Shown here piece after piece: positions 19,301 through 27,673 of a DNA stretch of 33,029 nucleotides. Source of the stretch: Lyngbya sp. CCAP 1446/10. GTDB lineage: Bacteria; Cyanobacteriota; Cyanobacteriia; Cyanobacteriales; Microcoleaceae. The stretch lies in contig NZ_JAIGNI010000063.1 in NCBI RefSeq assembly GCF_026130175.1, forward strand, positions 1-33,029, read 5' to 3'. Each line of letters opens with the position of its first letter. Position 1 is the first letter of the stretch. A program made the position numbers and the translations under genes. The notes under the pieces were generated by a model, which saw only the letters and a program-made list of their open reading frames with translations, searched no databases and was not told where the DNA came from.

Positions 19301-21091
19301 AACATTCTGGGTGAGAGTAGTAGTGCCGGCGGGGAAAGTAACAGTAGTAGGCGAAAAGGTGTAGTCTGAATTTTCGGTGGCTGTGCTGCTGGGGTCAAGT
19401 GCGATCGGTATTATTACGTCACTACTGGGCGTACCGCTGATAGTAACGGGAATATTGACTACTGTATCCGCCGTTCCTTCCGTTCCGCTGTAAGTAGCAG
19501 CCCCAAAACTTGCGACAACATTGAGCAAAATTGAGACATCGTTAGAACCGCTGTTCGCTGTAGCTAAATCGGAAAATCCATCAGCATTAAAATCTGCTAC
19601 TGCTACGGCACGAGGAGAAGTCCCGACATTAAAGTTGGTAGCACTCCCAAAATTACCCCCACCATCTCCCGAAAGAATCGAGACATTGTTAGAACCATAA
19701 TTTGCCGTAACAACATCCAAATTTCCGTCGGCATTAAAGTCACCGAGAGCTACAGATTCAGGATTAGTTCCTGCTGCGAAAGCAACAGCAGGATTAAAGC
19801 TATTTGTGGTAGAATTCCACAACAAAACAGAGACATTGTTAGAGCTATAGTTAGCTGTAACTAAATCGGGTTTGCCATCTTTATTAAAATCCCCTACTGC
19901 CAGAGAACGCGGATCGCCTCCCACAGTAGTAAAGTTAGTTGTAGGCCCAAAATTGCCTGCACCATCCCCTTTTAAAAAGTACACGCTATTTGACAATCTT
20001 CTAGTCGCAACTAAGTCAAGATTACCGTCACCATCAAAGTCTGCTACCGCAATAAAAGTGTCAGATCCTATCGCTCCGAAGCTAATGTTGCTGGGAGTAC
20101 CAAAACTACCTGTCGGTGTCGCCAGCAGAATGGAAATTTGACTATTTCCTGTCGCGAGGTCAATCCGTCCATCTTTGTTAAAATCGCCCGCAGCGACAAA
20201 AGCTGGATTGACTCCGCTAATGTTGGTAGGAGTGCCGAAGCTGCCTGTACTTGTCCCCGGCCAAATGGCAATACTACTAGAACCGGGTGGCCCACCCCCA
20301 GGACTGGCTACTGCTATATCGGAGAAACCGTCTGGGTTGAACAAGTCATTGATAGCAACAGATACAGGAAATTCACTGCTGGAGTTAGGTAGGGGAGTAG
20401 CAGTACCGAAGCTGCCCGTACCCGTTCCCAGCAACGCAGTCACATTTTTGGTACTGCCAATATTTCCAACAACTAAGTCAGGAAAGTTGTCTGAGTTAAG
20501 CTTGCCGACTCCAAGAGAGAAAGCCCCTGTTCCTCCAGCAGAAAAGGTGGTAGCCTTACTAAAGTTGGCAAAAACGTACTCGTAACCCGCTAACACTTCT
20601 TCTGCAAATACCAGCGGTGTGTTAATTTTCCCGATTGTTGCTTCGAGTTTCCAATCGCCGCCTTTTGCCGCGCTTCCCGTGAGGTTTTTGGAAGCGGCAA
20701 CATTGGTATTTGTGAGTTGGGCGATGCGCTGGATGAATGCGATCGCACTTAATGCCACATTACAACCATAAATCAGAATGTCCGCGCCCAGACTGAAAGC
20801 ACTTCGCCACTGCCGCAATTTCTCGGAATAAGCTTCTAGATTGTCTAAACTCAAGCCACCGCTACCCAGTTGCAAGCTTCCCGGAGTGCCGTGAGAAATG
20901 ATGTGGATGCTCTCAATATTCGTGCGATCGGCTAAAATATCAGTAATTTGGTCGATCGCATCCTCATTCCCATCTAACACCACAACTTCCGTGCCCGGTG
21001 TTACCCCCGCTACCAAACTTTGATAATTTGGTACTGTAGTGTCGATAAAGGCGATCGCACTTACTGAAACTGGAATATTTAAATTTGGCAT
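13394..21091 (-). CDS. Giant secreted calcium-binding adhesin: DUF4347, FG-GAP, Calx-beta and RTX repeats
   Basis: The product has about 2565 residues from the ATG at 21089-21091, preceded by AGGTG. An upstream in-frame start 31 codons earlier looks unlikely. Approximate order: DUF4347 (8-175); seven FG-GAP/VCBS repeats with DxNxDGxxD loops (178-531); five Calx-beta or Calx-beta-like domains (531-1088); a Pro/Thr/Gly linker (1090-1230); two more Calx-beta-like domains (1228-1458); seven further FG-GAP repeats (1458-1821); an Fn3-like domain (1823-1941); a cadherin-like domain (1944-2068); two EF-hand-type loops (about 2086-2130); a helical region; and RTX nonapeptides (GGxGxDxLx, about 2381-2508). 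No N-terminal signal peptide is visible. The C-terminal RTX block suggests type I secretion. A surface or matrix role in adhesion or filament contact is inferred. Confidence 0.92.
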   Translation of the reverse strand: MPNLNIPVSVSAIAFIDTTVPNYQSLVAGVTPGTEVVVLDGNEDAIDQITDILADRTNIESIHIISHGTPGSLQLGSGGLSLDNLEAYSEKLRQWRSAFSLGADILIYGCNVALSAIAFIQRIAQLTNTNVAASKNLTGSAAKGGDWKLEATIGKINTPLVFAEEVLAGYEYVFANFSKATTFSAGGTGAFSLGVGKLNSDNFPDLVVGNIGSTKNVTALLGTGTGSFGTATPLPNSSSEFPVSVAINDLFNPDGFSDIAVASPGGGPPGSSSIAIWPGTSTGSFGTPTNISGVNPAFVAAGDFNKDGRIDLATGNSQISILLATPTGSFGTPSNISFGAIGSDTFIAVADFDGDGNLDLVATRRLSNSVYFLKGDGAGNFGPTTNFTTVGGDPRSLAVGDFNKDGKPDLVTANYSSNNVSVLLWNSTTNSFNPAVAFAAGTNPESVALGDFNADGNLDVVTANYGSNNVSILSGDGGGNFGSATNFNVGTSPRAVAVADFNADGFSDLATANSGSNDVSILLNVVASFGAATYSGTEGTADTVVNIPVTISGTPSSDVIIPIALDPSSTATENSDYTFSPTTVTFPAGTTTLTQNVAVTIKPDSIPENAETAILNFGTITGGVAGTTKQTTLTIAANGSVSYALAADIASIPEGNSGTTPLTFTVTRSSGTGVASSVNYAIAGTATNVSDYNSIGGTSGATGISGTINFAAAETSKTITLNVLGDGLVEPDETVAVTLSNPVAAGPTPAITTATATTTITNDDAAGFTVAPTNITATEGGATGSYKIKLTAQPTAPVNISFNPGSQISPIAQITFDSTNWNVDQTITATAIDDTVAQGTHTGTIAHTVTSTDASYSAKAMPDVTASITDNDSPGVSIVQSAGSTNIAEGGATATYGVLLTSAPTAPVTINFDPGTQISAIAPITFTPNNWNVAQNVTVSAIDDSIAQGTHSGTITHQSVSTDTKYNNLTISPVTATIADNDTAGVTISPTSTTATEGGATGTYSVQLKSQPTAPVTVSFANGDQINAIAAVTFDSTNWSVAKSVTVTATDDAVVEGNHTGSISHTATGDTKYNGIVIPGVTVAITDNDVAPTPTPTPTPTGTPTPTPTGTPTPTPTGTPTPTGTPTPTGTPTPTPTGTPTPTPTGTPTPGGAPLPPDSDAPTPTPAPTPTPLTPTPTPTPSITPTPTPVTLTPTPPITPRPIPVTLTPTPTPPPTPTLTPTSESAGITVSPTSGLITTTAGGESTFSVKLNTQPRDGVSIGLTVNPNLGTVSTQRLTFSPDNWNQPQTVTVRGGGGPIENQYGNIPYTIFTEPVQSRDPNYSGLDAADVSLTNILIIQQNLRPGIVVYPTSELTTTEAGGTANFSVLLNTQPQSVVTIPMRVDNPAEGKISRSELTFTPDNWNTAQTVTVTGVDDAITDGDRTYTIKLDPPATNDFDYKFLSPNNVTVTNTDNETPAPLFAKFPTEISQGLGQVKGIWGDYNNDGKLDVLASGNRPILTGTIPTGGTWLYRNAGSTLTWDGKALPVTSSAAWGDADNDDRIEFAANKLDNPRGRGTGSNYIPSYTISVYKNTGTSWTNYDLGHNEDFGSARPSGSLSWGDYNNDGKLDILDANIRKIALNPDSGEYQLASLLYRNTGSGHVPDINASANLPAVSNGAAAWGDYDSDGKQDILVIGNTNAGKIAKVFRNTGTTFTEAFVLPGVSDGSAAWGDYNNDGQLDILLAGDTGSGKIAKVFRNIGTTFTEDTNAALPGGSFAAWGDYDNDGKLDVLLDSKVYRNTGNGFREDTNAVLSDSGAAAWGDYNNDGKLDILIGNQVYRSNTANANTPPTAPTGLSAAPNGNKVTFNWNKATDAQTPTDGLSYNLRVGSTPGGKDILAPTSLDDGTRQIVGLGNTSQNTSWQLNNLSPQKYYWSVQSIDNAWAGSPFATEGSFTVDNTATNRSPRVNNPIIEQDRGIFRSDYRLTLAANTFIDDDPGDSLTYSYSIIPEPKPGFGPLIPNSLDWLSVNPNTGSFIPPDWLKFDPNTLTFSVNLNAGNIPSLFYLPIEVTATDNAGATATDFFHIYRSGFSGIAIDGYIAGATLFFDANKNGIKDINEPSTITNSNGEFNLDVPFDIFDKNKNGEIDPEEGNLVAIGGTDTATGLPLETPLTAPPDSSVVTLLTSLIADLTDKGTTPESAQSLVKAALSLPAEFDLTRLDPIAATNKNLPGGIQVLAAMVKVQNVITQTAALIDGASSAANHDLVKAVVSSITDKIQSGSVLNLSNPAALEPIIQQSAAKIQQIDPSFNIQKVTQITSQSAIVMATANQRIDSAVTNQTATSIPQAVARVQQVSLGTTTQDFKAVGAGSKPISQLVTDNTGAALDSKIQAVILPVGIATPVLTGDADLGSNSPDAIIGTNADDILTGTSGNDVLMAMKGNDAIDGSLENDTIFGGKGSDTLLGNSGDDILFGNRGADILNGSDGNDILLGGKGDDLLDGGLGDDTLTGGMGVDKFLLSTNSGTDTVTNFEIGEDLLVLGNGLTFSQLAISEDSGSTLIRFAQTGEILASLSGVSPSSISAGSFGLI
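17410..17824 (-). repeat. Minisatellite coding for a PTPTG linker
   Basis: Within the adhesin gene, short units coding for PTPTGTPT alternate almost perfectly over about 180 bases (17640-17820). A looser PTP-rich part follows to about 17410. The tract is likely to vary in length by slippage. It separates two groups of beta-sandwich domains and should form a stiff extended linker. Confidence 0.85.
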
Positions 21092-21478
21092 AATACACCT
21101 GACTGGGGTAAAAAAAGACAGCAATTTCCCCAATTTCGTGACTCTCGTCCGAAACAATCTATCAATTTTGATTGACAGAGACACAGCATCTCTGCGTAAA
21201 AATTCGGTGAGGAAACATCTGTTGTAGCAACACTAACAGTTTTTTTAGAGAATATATATAAAGTTTTCTTTATAAATAGCTGATTAATTAAAGCTTTGAT
21301 AAAGATAGGGCAAATTATTAAGTAATATTACGGAAAATTGATTATGAGGTTAATGGCTTAACATACTAAAAAATTAATCGCAAGCAAGTAGGACACGGCA
21401 TTGCCGTGTCCCTACGGGATCTATCGATGTGGCGTGTACTTCATAAACGTGGAATCTGCTGTATGTGCGATCGGGGCT
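21092..21478. other. Intergenic region upstream of the adhesin gene
   Basis: These 387 bases lie between the adhesin start and the end of the toxin gene, both on the minus strand. About 21220-21370 is strongly AT-rich and is the likely adhesin promoter and leader, though I cannot fix a -10/-35 pair. A perfect palindrome sits at 21391-21411. I see no gene. Confidence 0.5.
21391..21411. repeat. 21-bp palindrome with 10-bp arms
   Basis: GGACACGGCA and TGCCGTGTCC pair perfectly around a single central T. The same kind of palindrome, followed by CTACGGG as here, is a familiar dispersed repeat of cyanobacterial genomes. It lies 67 bases beyond the toxin stop and could terminate that transcript. 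Confidence 0.75.
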
Positions 21479-21748
21479 TTATTTCTGAGCTAATATGGCA
21501 TCATAATCACCATGAGTCCCTATCCAAAACCACACAATACCTTCAGGTTTTTCAACTCCCAGAGCTCGGTAACTATCGCCTACTCGCACCGATTGCAATT
21601 GCTTTCGCCTGCCAACTTTTTTAAAATGCAGCGAAGGGTGATATGGATCGACTTTGAGTAATTCATAATTTTTATCGGCTAAGGCTTGTATTTCTTTAGG
21701 TAGCTGGTGATAGCAGTGCCAAAAACGCGGTAAAGTCAGATGCTTCAT
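21479..21748 (-). CDS. RelE/ParE-like toxin of a type II toxin-antitoxin pair
   Basis: The 89-residue basic protein has the helix-then-sheet pattern of the RelE/ParE superfamily. The N-terminal helices contain FWHCYHQLPKEIQALADKNYELL. The conserved SVRVGDSYRALG strand pair follows, and it ends with WFWIGTHGDYDAIL. RelE-type members cut mRNA on the ribosome and ParE-type members poison gyrase; the sequence alone does not decide between them. Its ATG overlaps the antitoxin stop codon (ATGA), so the two are translated together. Confidence 0.85.
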   Translation of the reverse strand: MKHLTLPRFWHCYHQLPKEIQALADKNYELLKVDPYHPSLHFKKVGRRKQLQSVRVGDSYRALGVEKPEGIVWFWIGTHGDYDAILAQK

Positions 21749-21942
21749 AACACTTTAGCCAATCCAGCTTCATACTCTGCATCAACTTCATCAAGTAGCG
21801 CATCCAACCGCCCATCCTCCAAATCCTCTTCAATTTGTCGATCCCAGGCTTGTTGACGATACTCTATCAGCCAAGTAGTTAACTCCGATAATTCCTTAAC
21901 CGACAAGTTCATAATTGCTGTTTCAAGTTCTTTGACGCTCAT
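21745..21942 (-). CDS. Antitoxin of the RelE/ParE-like pair
   Basis: From the ATG at 21940-21942 the product is 65 residues, acidic and mainly helical (MSVKELETAIMNLSVKELSE...). Its C-terminal EDLEDGRLDALLDEVDAEY is the type of tail that wraps around RelE/ParE toxins. The frame is open for 19 more codons upstream, but that stretch contains the likely -10 box (21958-21963) and the neighbouring gene's end, so the shorter form is chosen. No classic ribbon-helix-helix or HTH DNA-binding part is obvious. Autoregulation is therefore uncertain. It overlaps the toxin by four bases. Confidence 0.8.
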   Translation of the reverse strand: MSVKELETAIMNLSVKELSELTTWLIEYRQQAWDRQIEEDLEDGRLDALLDEVDAEYEAGLAKVL

Positions 21943-21957
21943 ACATTTTGCCACATC

Positions 21958-21963
21958 ATTATA
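21958..21963 (-). promoter_or_regulatory. Likely -10 box (TATAAT) of the toxin-antitoxin operon
   Basis: A perfect TATAAT on the minus strand lies 15 bases before the antitoxin ATG. The -35 region about 18 bases upstream (TTAAAT) is a poor match. The leader would be very short. Confidence 0.5.
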
Positions 21964-21999
21964 CGATAAGTATACCAAATTATTTAAGGGCGATCGCAC

Positions 22000-22878
22000 T
22001 TATTTCAAACCCGAATCAATCTCCGCCAAAATCCACTCAGCATCCCCGCACAAAGCATCGTGACAGCAACCGTTACTCGCCAACAATCCCCCCCACTGAC
22101 TTACATCTCCCCGGTTGTATTGCAAACCAGAACCGTCAAAACGAGTAAATCTGCCGCCCGCTTCCGTCAAAATCAATTCCGGTGCCGCCAAATCCCAATC
22201 CTTCGGCGCAGACTTGCCGGAAAGCGCAATATAAACATCAGCTTTTTGTTCAACAATCGTCGCAATCTTACAGCCGATACTGCCCACAGCCAGTTGATTT
22301 TGACAGGGAAATTTGTGCAATAGTTGATTTAGGCGATCGTCCCGGTGACTGCGACTTGTTACTATAGATAAATCTGCCACTACATTGCGCGCAGAAACCT
22401 GCAATTTCACCGCCGAACCCCCGCGACTTTCTCCAAAAGTACCAGCATCTCGAATTGCGTAATAAATTTTTTGTTGTTCCGGCCAAGCCACAACCGCTAA
22501 TACCGGTCTTCCCTCGAACGCTAAAGCAATGTGAACGGCAAATTCCCCCGTCTTGTCAATAAAATCGCGCGTTCCATCCAAAGGGTCAATAATCCAAACC
22601 CAAGATTGAGGTAAAGGAACTTTGCCGTAACTATCTAAATAAGACTTGTAAGTTTCTTCACTGAGATAGCCAAATTCTGCATCCCCTAAAGCTGACTGCA
22701 ATTCATCTAAGATGTAAGAATTAACAGCGACATCCGCCGCAGTAACTGGGCCGTCTTTTTTATCTTGAATGTCGAGGCTTGGAGTATTGATATCAGGGTG
22801 ATAGTAGGATTGCAAAATATCTGCTGCCCCCCAAGCCGCCGCCCGCGCAATTTCGCTTAATTTTTCAAGATTTTTCAT
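22000..22878 (-). CDS. Inositol monophosphatase family protein, CysQ-like
   Basis: The 292-residue protein belongs to the lithium-sensitive, Mg2+-dependent phosphatases (IMPase, FBPase, CysQ). The metal-binding motif is WIIDPLDGTRDF (D98, D101), with the upstream acidic site in YLSEE. The second motif is KDWDLAAPELILTEAGG (D229). CysQ removes the 3'-phosphate of PAP during sulfate assimilation; IMPases act on inositol phosphates. PKDWDLAAPELIL and the spacing favour the CysQ side, but the substrate cannot be fixed from sequence. The ATG at 22876-22878 follows a short TTCATCTGCGGTT-type repeat. The stop codon lies just upstream of the TA promoter. Confidence 0.88.
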   Translation of the reverse strand: MKNLEKLSEIARAAAWGAADILQSYYHPDINTPSLDIQDKKDGPVTAADVAVNSYILDELQSALGDAEFGYLSEETYKSYLDSYGKVPLPQSWVWIIDPLDGTRDFIDKTGEFAVHIALAFEGRPVLAVVAWPEQQKIYYAIRDAGTFGESRGGSAVKLQVSARNVVADLSIVTSRSHRDDRLNQLLHKFPCQNQLAVGSIGCKIATIVEQKADVYIALSGKSAPKDWDLAAPELILTEAGGRFTRFDGSGLQYNRGDVSQWGGLLASNGCCHDALCGDAEWILAEIDSGLK

Positions 22879-22941
22879 TTTTTAAACCGCAGATGAACTG
22901 ATGTACATAGAAAGAAACCATTAATTATAATCAACCCAATT

Positions 22942-23129
22942 TGTAGGGGCGGGTTCACCAACCATTTATGGTGAAAATGAATAATCTCATAAACCCGCCC
23001 TCCCCCACTAACAATAAAAATGTACGGTGAATTTATTGGTAAAGTGTTGATGTAAATCCGGGTTGGGATGGGGCGGGTTTATGAGATTATTTGTGATTTT
23101 CATAGATTGTTGGTGAACCCGCCCCTACA
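22942..23129. repeat. 188-bp element with long inverted arms
   Basis: The left arm (22942-23000) and right arm (23071-23129) are about 59 bases each and pair imperfectly. Both contain GTAGGGGCGGGTTCACCAAC and, inward, AATCTCATAAACCCGCCC or their complements. The outer and inner ends of the arms match best; the middle has drifted. The 70-base centre has no coding capacity. It looks like a MITE or a large snapback repeat and fills the gap between the cupin gene and the CysQ-like gene. Confidence 0.8.
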
Positions 23130-23165
23130 GGATTTTGGGATATTTATTCAGAACAGAACCCCATC

Positions 23166-24299
23166 CTACGACCAATTAATATGAGGATATTTCCATTCAT
23201 AATAATTGGGAAATACAAAGTTAGTAAACGACACCGAAATACTCGCTTCCAGCGATTTTACATGATGCCACCAACCCACAGGAATAAATATAACTTCTCC
23301 CGGTTCCAAAATCACCTCAATGATTTTCGCATCTCCGTAAAGCGGATATTTGTCATAGTCGGGATTCTCGCCGTCCACCTTGCTAAAAACTCCGACATGA
23401 TTGTAAAGCAGAGGTGTTTGCTGCGGAGAAATCAATTTAATCAGTTTGCGTCCCGATACCTGTGCTAAAACTAAGTTCACTGGGTCGTGATGCAGCGGCG
23501 TAATTGTACCCTTCGGGCCGAACCAAAAGAAAACTCTGCCTTTTGTATCGCCGGGAGTCAGGTATTCTGGGAAAATTTCAAAGTCGTTAAATAGCGATTT
23601 AAATTCTTCTCTTTCCAGAGTTTGATTGTTCGCAACCATATAGCAGTCGTTGCTGGGGCCGCCGTTGACGACCATATCTACATACTCGCGGAAGAAAACG
23701 ATTTTTTTATGGTTGTGTACCTTAATTTCGTAATCCGGGTCTGAGTTGCGGTTGGCTTGAATTTCTACCTCTGCATCTCCGTATTTTTGCTGCAAATACT
23801 CCGGTGTCCACAACTGCAATGCTTTCCAGTTGTGCATGATGTTGGTAATAATTACTGGAGTATTTTTGGCGTAGTAATTTTCTAAAAAATACTCTCTCGA
23901 AAGGCTACTTTTGCGTTCGATTGTGCCAAATTTGGAAGAGAGGGCAGCTAATTGATTGTTGATGCTGAGTTGCGATTCGAGTTTCTGCAATAGCTGTACG
24001 TAATGGCTACCTGCTTGGAAGTACGGATGAGATGATATGGCCGTAACTTCTGCAGTTGCTGTTTCTGCATCAATACCTGTATTGACTAAGCCTCGAATGA
24101 TGTCTGCATCTGGTAGATTTAATAATTTGTTTGCCGCTACCCACTGTTTCAAGTTGTCGGGAACTTCTGGTTTGCTTGGCGCTGTTGCGAGTAGATTTGG
24201 CAAGTTTTGCGTCAGCCATTCTAGGTTAACTTGTTGTTCTTCTGTGAGGGTAATCCGTAAGGGGGGAAGTGTGATGGTTAGGGGTTGGGTGTCAGGCAT
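23166..24299 (-). CDS. JmjC/cupin-8 type Fe(II)/2-oxoglutarate oxygenase
   Basis: The 377-residue protein has a C-terminal JmjC-like cupin (about 125-370). The iron ligands can be read as H270-x-D272 in TPLHHDPVN and a distal His at 345 or 346 in GWWHHVKSL. ARKL-like GRKLIKL follows the first motif. The entry region (SSLSREYFLENYYAKNTPVIITNIM) is typical of bacterial cupin-8 proteins related to FIH. These hydroxylate proteins or small molecules. The N-terminal 120 residues are helical and not recognisable to me. The natural start is the ATG at 24297-24299, without a clear ribosome-binding site. The substrate is unknown and neighbours give no clue. Confidence 0.85.
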   Translation of the reverse strand: MPDTQPLTITLPPLRITLTEEQQVNLEWLTQNLPNLLATAPSKPEVPDNLKQWVAANKLLNLPDADIIRGLVNTGIDAETATAEVTAISSHPYFQAGSHYVQLLQKLESQLSINNQLAALSSKFGTIERKSSLSREYFLENYYAKNTPVIITNIMHNWKALQLWTPEYLQQKYGDAEVEIQANRNSDPDYEIKVHNHKKIVFFREYVDMVVNGGPSNDCYMVANNQTLEREEFKSLFNDFEIFPEYLTPGDTKGRVFFWFGPKGTITPLHHDPVNLVLAQVSGRKLIKLISPQQTPLLYNHVGVFSKVDGENPDYDKYPLYGDAKIIEVILEPGEVIFIPVGWWHHVKSLEASISVSFTNFVFPNYYEWKYPHINWS

Positions 24300-24400
24300 G
24301 ATTCGGGTATGTTGTTTTTGGACTGTTTGGCTTGGCTTGAAGTTGTTTTACTAATATAGCAATCTTGTTTGATTTGTGAATATGTATATTTTTTTATAAA

Positions 24401-24427
24401 CCACAGAGGGCGCAGAGGGCGCAGAGG
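24401..24427. repeat. Short GCAGAGGGC-type dispersed repeat
   Basis: CCACAGAGGGCGCAGAGGGC followed by GCAGAGG is the complement of the CTCTGCGCCCTCTGCGG motif at 26346-26363 and of a variant at 29851-29878. All three lie between genes. Otherwise the 232-base gap at 24300-24531 shows no gene. Confidence 0.7.
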
Positions 24428-24531
24428 AAGAAAGGAGAGGGTTGATATGACTATTTTAGCTTAACAAGTGTTGTCTGTTTCTGTTTTCTGGGTGCTATCG
24501 CTTTTTTCCGGATATTTGCGTTATTTTAAGG

Positions 24532-25395
24532 TTAAGTTTGAATGTTTTTTATCCATTGGCGGGTTCCGAAAGTTTTGCAGGAATCGGAGGCTATTTTGGC
24601 GGCGGCAGCGAGGGCATTTTTAAAGTTGTCTTGTAAAATATAGTGACAGAAAGCGCCGTGAAAAATGTCGCCTGCGCCTGAAGTGTCTGCGGCTTGGATT
24701 TGAGGCACTTCTAAACTGCCGAAACTGCCTTTTCTGAGGTATTGAATCGGTTTTTCGCCGCGCGTGATGGCAATGTGGGGAATTCCGGCTGCTGAGAGAT
24801 AAGCAAAGACTTGTTCGGAATTGTTGCAGTCGGGGGGATGAAAATTATCGGAACATATGGCCCATTTCACGAAGGGCAATATTTCTGCTAATCCGGGTTT
24901 CCAACTGCCGCCATCGAGGACGATGGGAATGTTTTTTGATTGGGCGAGTTCAGCGATTTCTTGGCTGGCTGGAATTTGGTGTCCGTCAAACAGTATGATA
25001 TTAACTGAAGTTAAAATGTCGGGATTAATTGCTTGGCTGTCAACCTGGGATTTAGTCGCGTTAATCGAGATTACTGCCCGATCGCCCGTTTGTTCAGTTA
25101 CAATAATCGAAGATACTGGCGGAGAGTGCGATCGCCCTGGCTGCAAATCGACTATCCTGATATCATACTCCCCTAAGTCTGCACGAATCAATTGGGCGAT
25201 CGCGCCAGTGCCCAAAACCCCCGCCAACACCGCCGCATTCCCCAAACAGCTAAAAGCAACCGCAGCATTTGTCGCCGGCCCGCCCGCCACAATGGTAGAA
25301 TCAACAGCAACAACCTTCTGATTTTCACCCGGAGGCTTCTCGGCCAAATAAATCAAATCCAAAGTTGCCAATCCCAAAAACAATCCAGTCTTCAT
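24532..25395 (-). CDS. PfkB-family carbohydrate kinase
   Basis: The product is 287 residues from the ATG at 25393-25395. The ribokinase-like fold is seen in LFLGLATLDLIYL, the substrate loop AGGPATNAAVAFSCLG (about 37-52), and the C-terminal signature DTSGAGDIFHGAF with the catalytic base D243 and the GAGD anion hole. Members phosphorylate sugars, nucleosides or related alcohols; the substrate is not decidable here. The frame extends six codons upstream (MRINAD), but those codons are made by a dispersed repeat, so the shorter start is chosen. It is divergent from rsmI with 50 bases between the starts. Confidence 0.88.
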   Translation of the reverse strand: MKTGLFLGLATLDLIYLAEKPPGENQKVVAVDSTIVAGGPATNAAVAFSCLGNAAVLAGVLGTGAIAQLIRADLGEYDIRIVDLQPGRSHSPPVSSIIVTEQTGDRAVISINATKSQVDSQAINPDILTSVNIILFDGHQIPASQEIAELAQSKNIPIVLDGGSWKPGLAEILPFVKWAICSDNFHPPDCNNSEQVFAYLSAAGIPHIAITRGEKPIQYLRKGSFGSLEVPQIQAADTSGAGDIFHGAFCHYILQDNFKNALAAAAKIASDSCKTFGTRQWIKNIQT

Positions 25396-25399
25396 ATCT

Positions 25400-25430
25400 G
25401 CGTTAATCCGCATTCATCTGCGGTTAAAAA
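25400..25430. repeat. Short TCATCTGCGGTTAAAA repeat between divergent genes
   Basis: The motif CATTCATCTGCGGTTAAAA and its preceding GCGTTAATCC lie between the PfkB start and the rsmI start. The same sequence, with about four differences over 31 bases, lies inside folC at 30632-30662. A shorter inverted copy is just before the CysQ-like start (22881-22897). Confidence 0.75.
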
Positions 25431-25445
25431 CTCCAAATTATCAAA

Positions 25446-26309
25446 ATGCAGCCAAATCCTAACACAGGAACACTTTACATTGTCGGAACCCCGATCGGCA
25501 ACCTCGAAGACATGACATATCGCGCCATCCGAATTTTACAAACAGTAGACTTCATCGCAGCCGAAGACACCCGCCACACAGGGAAACTTTTACACCACTT
25601 TCAAATCAAAACGCCCCAAATCAGCTATCACGAACACAACCAACAGCAGCGACTCCCCGAATTAATCGAAAAACTGCAGTTAGGAAAAAGTATCGCCATA
25701 GTAACCGACGCTGGAATGCCGGGAATTTCCGACCCCGGATACGAATTAGTCAAAGCCTGCGCCGATGCTAACATTAACATTATTCCGATTCCCGGCCCTA
25801 GCGCCTGCATAGTCGGGATAAGTGCATCGGGATTACCTACAGACAGATTTGTATTTGAAGGATTTTTACCCGTCAAAGGTCAAGAACGCCAGCGGAGTTT
25901 AGAAAATTTGCAAATAGAATCCCGCACTATTATCTTATACGAATCTCCGCACCGGTTGCGGCAAACTTTACAAGATTTAGCAAATACCTTGGGAACCGAC
26001 AGACAAATTGTGCTAGCGAGGGAATTGACAAAAATGCACGAGGAGTTTTGGCGTGGTAGTATCGAAAGTGCGATCGAACTTTACACCAGTCGCGAACCCC
26101 AAGGAGAATTTACCCTAATAATTGCAGGTCTGCAAACAGACGCACCAATTTTCTCCGAAGACGCCATCAAAGCCGAATTACAAACATTAATAGCAGAAGG
26201 CATCAGCCGTTCCCAAGCCAGCCGCCAACTAGCCCAACAAACATCTCTCCCCCGCCGCCAAATCTACCAACTAGCCCTCACAATTGGCGACAATGAATCA
26301 CTCGAATAA
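25446..26309 (+). CDS. rsmI: 16S rRNA (cytidine-1402-2'-O)-methyltransferase RsmI
   Basis: The 287-residue protein shows the RsmI signatures in order: LYIVGTPIGNLEDMT (10-24), AAEDTRHT, SYHEHN, VTDAGMPGISDPGYELV, PIPGPSA, FEGFLP and LYESPHRL. The C-terminal helical part (SRSQASRQLAQQTSLPRRQIYQLAL) is the usual extension. The enzyme uses S-adenosylmethionine to methylate the ribose of C1402 in the decoding centre of 16S rRNA. It belongs to the tetrapyrrole-methylase fold. Length is normal. The ATG at 25446 lies 16 bases after the dispersed repeat. The next gene starts 90 bases downstream, after another repeat. Confidence 0.95.
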   Translation: MQPNPNTGTLYIVGTPIGNLEDMTYRAIRILQTVDFIAAEDTRHTGKLLHHFQIKTPQISYHEHNQQQRLPELIEKLQLGKSIAIVTDAGMPGISDPGYELVKACADANINIIPIPGPSACIVGISASGLPTDRFVFEGFLPVKGQERQRSLENLQIESRTIILYESPHRLRQTLQDLANTLGTDRQIVLARELTKMHEEFWRGSIESAIELYTSREPQGEFTLIIAGLQTDAPIFSEDAIKAELQTLIAEGISRSQASRQLAQQTSLPRRQIYQLALTIGDNESLE

Positions 26310-26340
26310 CCATTAGATGACTCGTGAATAACCCTCTCTT

Positions 26341-26364
26341 CTCGTCCTCTGCGCCCTCTGCGGT
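26341..26364. repeat. Short CTCTGCGCCCTCTGCGG dispersed repeat
   Basis: This 17-base core is followed by TAAAAAAA. It is the same motif as at 24401 (opposite strand) and a variant of that at 29851. It sits between rsmI and the glycosyltransferase gene. Confidence 0.7.
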
Positions 26365-26399
26365 AAAAAAAGAAACTCAATAATCACACTAATAATTCT

Positions 26400-27617
26400 A
26401 TGGTACGCGGAAACTACGATCGCCAAAAACCCTATTTAAGCAACCCCCACATCAACAAACCAATCGCCGAAATCTATGCAGACTTAGACGCCTTTACCTG
26501 GGAGATATTTGAAGACCAACCCCACCGCTTCGATACCGTCAGTTTCTACGTCTTGCTTCCCCCGCTATTTTACGAAGGAAAATTCATCAAAGGGATATAT
26601 TTCAGCGAAGGAGTCGAACTCATTGACAAACTATTTCCCCAACTCTCCTCAGCATTTTTCTCCTTCACCTATTCGCCCGGAACGTCCTATTCCTGGGCAC
26701 CGGTAGCCGATGCTTATTCCAGTTTATACAAAAACCCGCAGCGAGATAAGTGGTTTCGTGAGACTTATGTCGATCGCGCCAACAAACCGATCATACCACT
26801 GCAAGACACAGACTTCATCAACGAATACTTAATTTCTCCCCGCAACGTCCCCGCCAAAGACATCGACCTCCTCGCCGTCGCCCGCATTTCCGAAGAAAAG
26901 AATTTGCCAATAATTGCCAAAGCCTTAAAAATTTATCGCCAAAAATATCCGCAAAAACCGATAAAATTAACAGTAGTCAGCGGTCACGACTTTGATATTA
27001 ACAACTTAAAAACCCTCGACGAATACGCCTTAAAAGAATGGCACCAAGTAGAGCAAATTTTAGGTAATCCCTCCGACTACATTAATTTATTGCCAAGAGT
27101 TGACTACTACAGCGAAATGTCTGTATATTATTCGCGCGCCCAAGCATTTGTTCTCGGTTCCCTTCTCGAAGGCAAAAACCGAGGAATTACCGAAGCAATG
27201 AGTTGCAACGTACCAGTAATTTGTTTTGAAGAATTCAATCAGTACGCTAGAGGAAACTCACCTGTTTTCCCAGAAGGTGCGGGACTTTACGCCAAATTCG
27301 ACCCGGAATCCTTAGCCGATACTATTTATACAGTATTGGAAAATCAAACCGAATTTAAGCCGCGATATCAGTATTTAAAGCATTGCGGCCGCAAGAACTT
27401 TTTTAACACTTGTATAGACAGTTTTCCTTACTACCAGCATAACATTCCCGACTACAAACCGGGAGCAGCATTTAAGAATTTTTGGCTGGATTTGGCGGTA
27501 CAGCAAAATTATCAAATTAGTTTGGATAGTTTTTTGTATGGAGGTTCTTCATTGTCTCATATTCGCGGCATAAATACGATTCGGCAAAATCTGGGCGAGT
27601 TGACAAAATTTTTATGA
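26400..27617 (+). CDS. GT-B fold glycosyltransferase (GT4-like)
   Basis: The 405-residue protein has the C-terminal half of a GT4-type enzyme. LLAVARISEEKNLPIIAKAL is the usual strand and helix after the interdomain linker, and E257-x7-E265 in LEGKNRGITEAMSCNVPVICF is the nucleotide-sugar binding E-x7-E motif. The N-terminal half is short and lacks a clear Gly-rich loop; it contains a Tyr/Ser-rich stretch around FSFTYSPGTSYSWAPV. A C-terminal extension of about 70 residues carries several aromatic residues. It probably works on a cell-surface polysaccharide or glycolipid, but donor and acceptor are unknown. No other polysaccharide genes are adjacent. A spacer of 56 bases separates it from the DUF4365 gene. 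Confidence 0.85.
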   Translation: MVRGNYDRQKPYLSNPHINKPIAEIYADLDAFTWEIFEDQPHRFDTVSFYVLLPPLFYEGKFIKGIYFSEGVELIDKLFPQLSSAFFSFTYSPGTSYSWAPVADAYSSLYKNPQRDKWFRETYVDRANKPIIPLQDTDFINEYLISPRNVPAKDIDLLAVARISEEKNLPIIAKALKIYRQKYPQKPIKLTVVSGHDFDINNLKTLDEYALKEWHQVEQILGNPSDYINLLPRVDYYSEMSVYYSRAQAFVLGSLLEGKNRGITEAMSCNVPVICFEEFNQYARGNSPVFPEGAGLYAKFDPESLADTIYTVLENQTEFKPRYQYLKHCGRKNFFNTCIDSFPYYQHNIPDYKPGAAFKNFWLDLAVQQNYQISLDSFLYGGSSLSHIRGINTIRQNLGELTKFL

Positions 27618-27673
27618 GAAGATGACATATTGCAAAACTAGATCGAGTTATCATACAGGAAATACAGGCAAGC

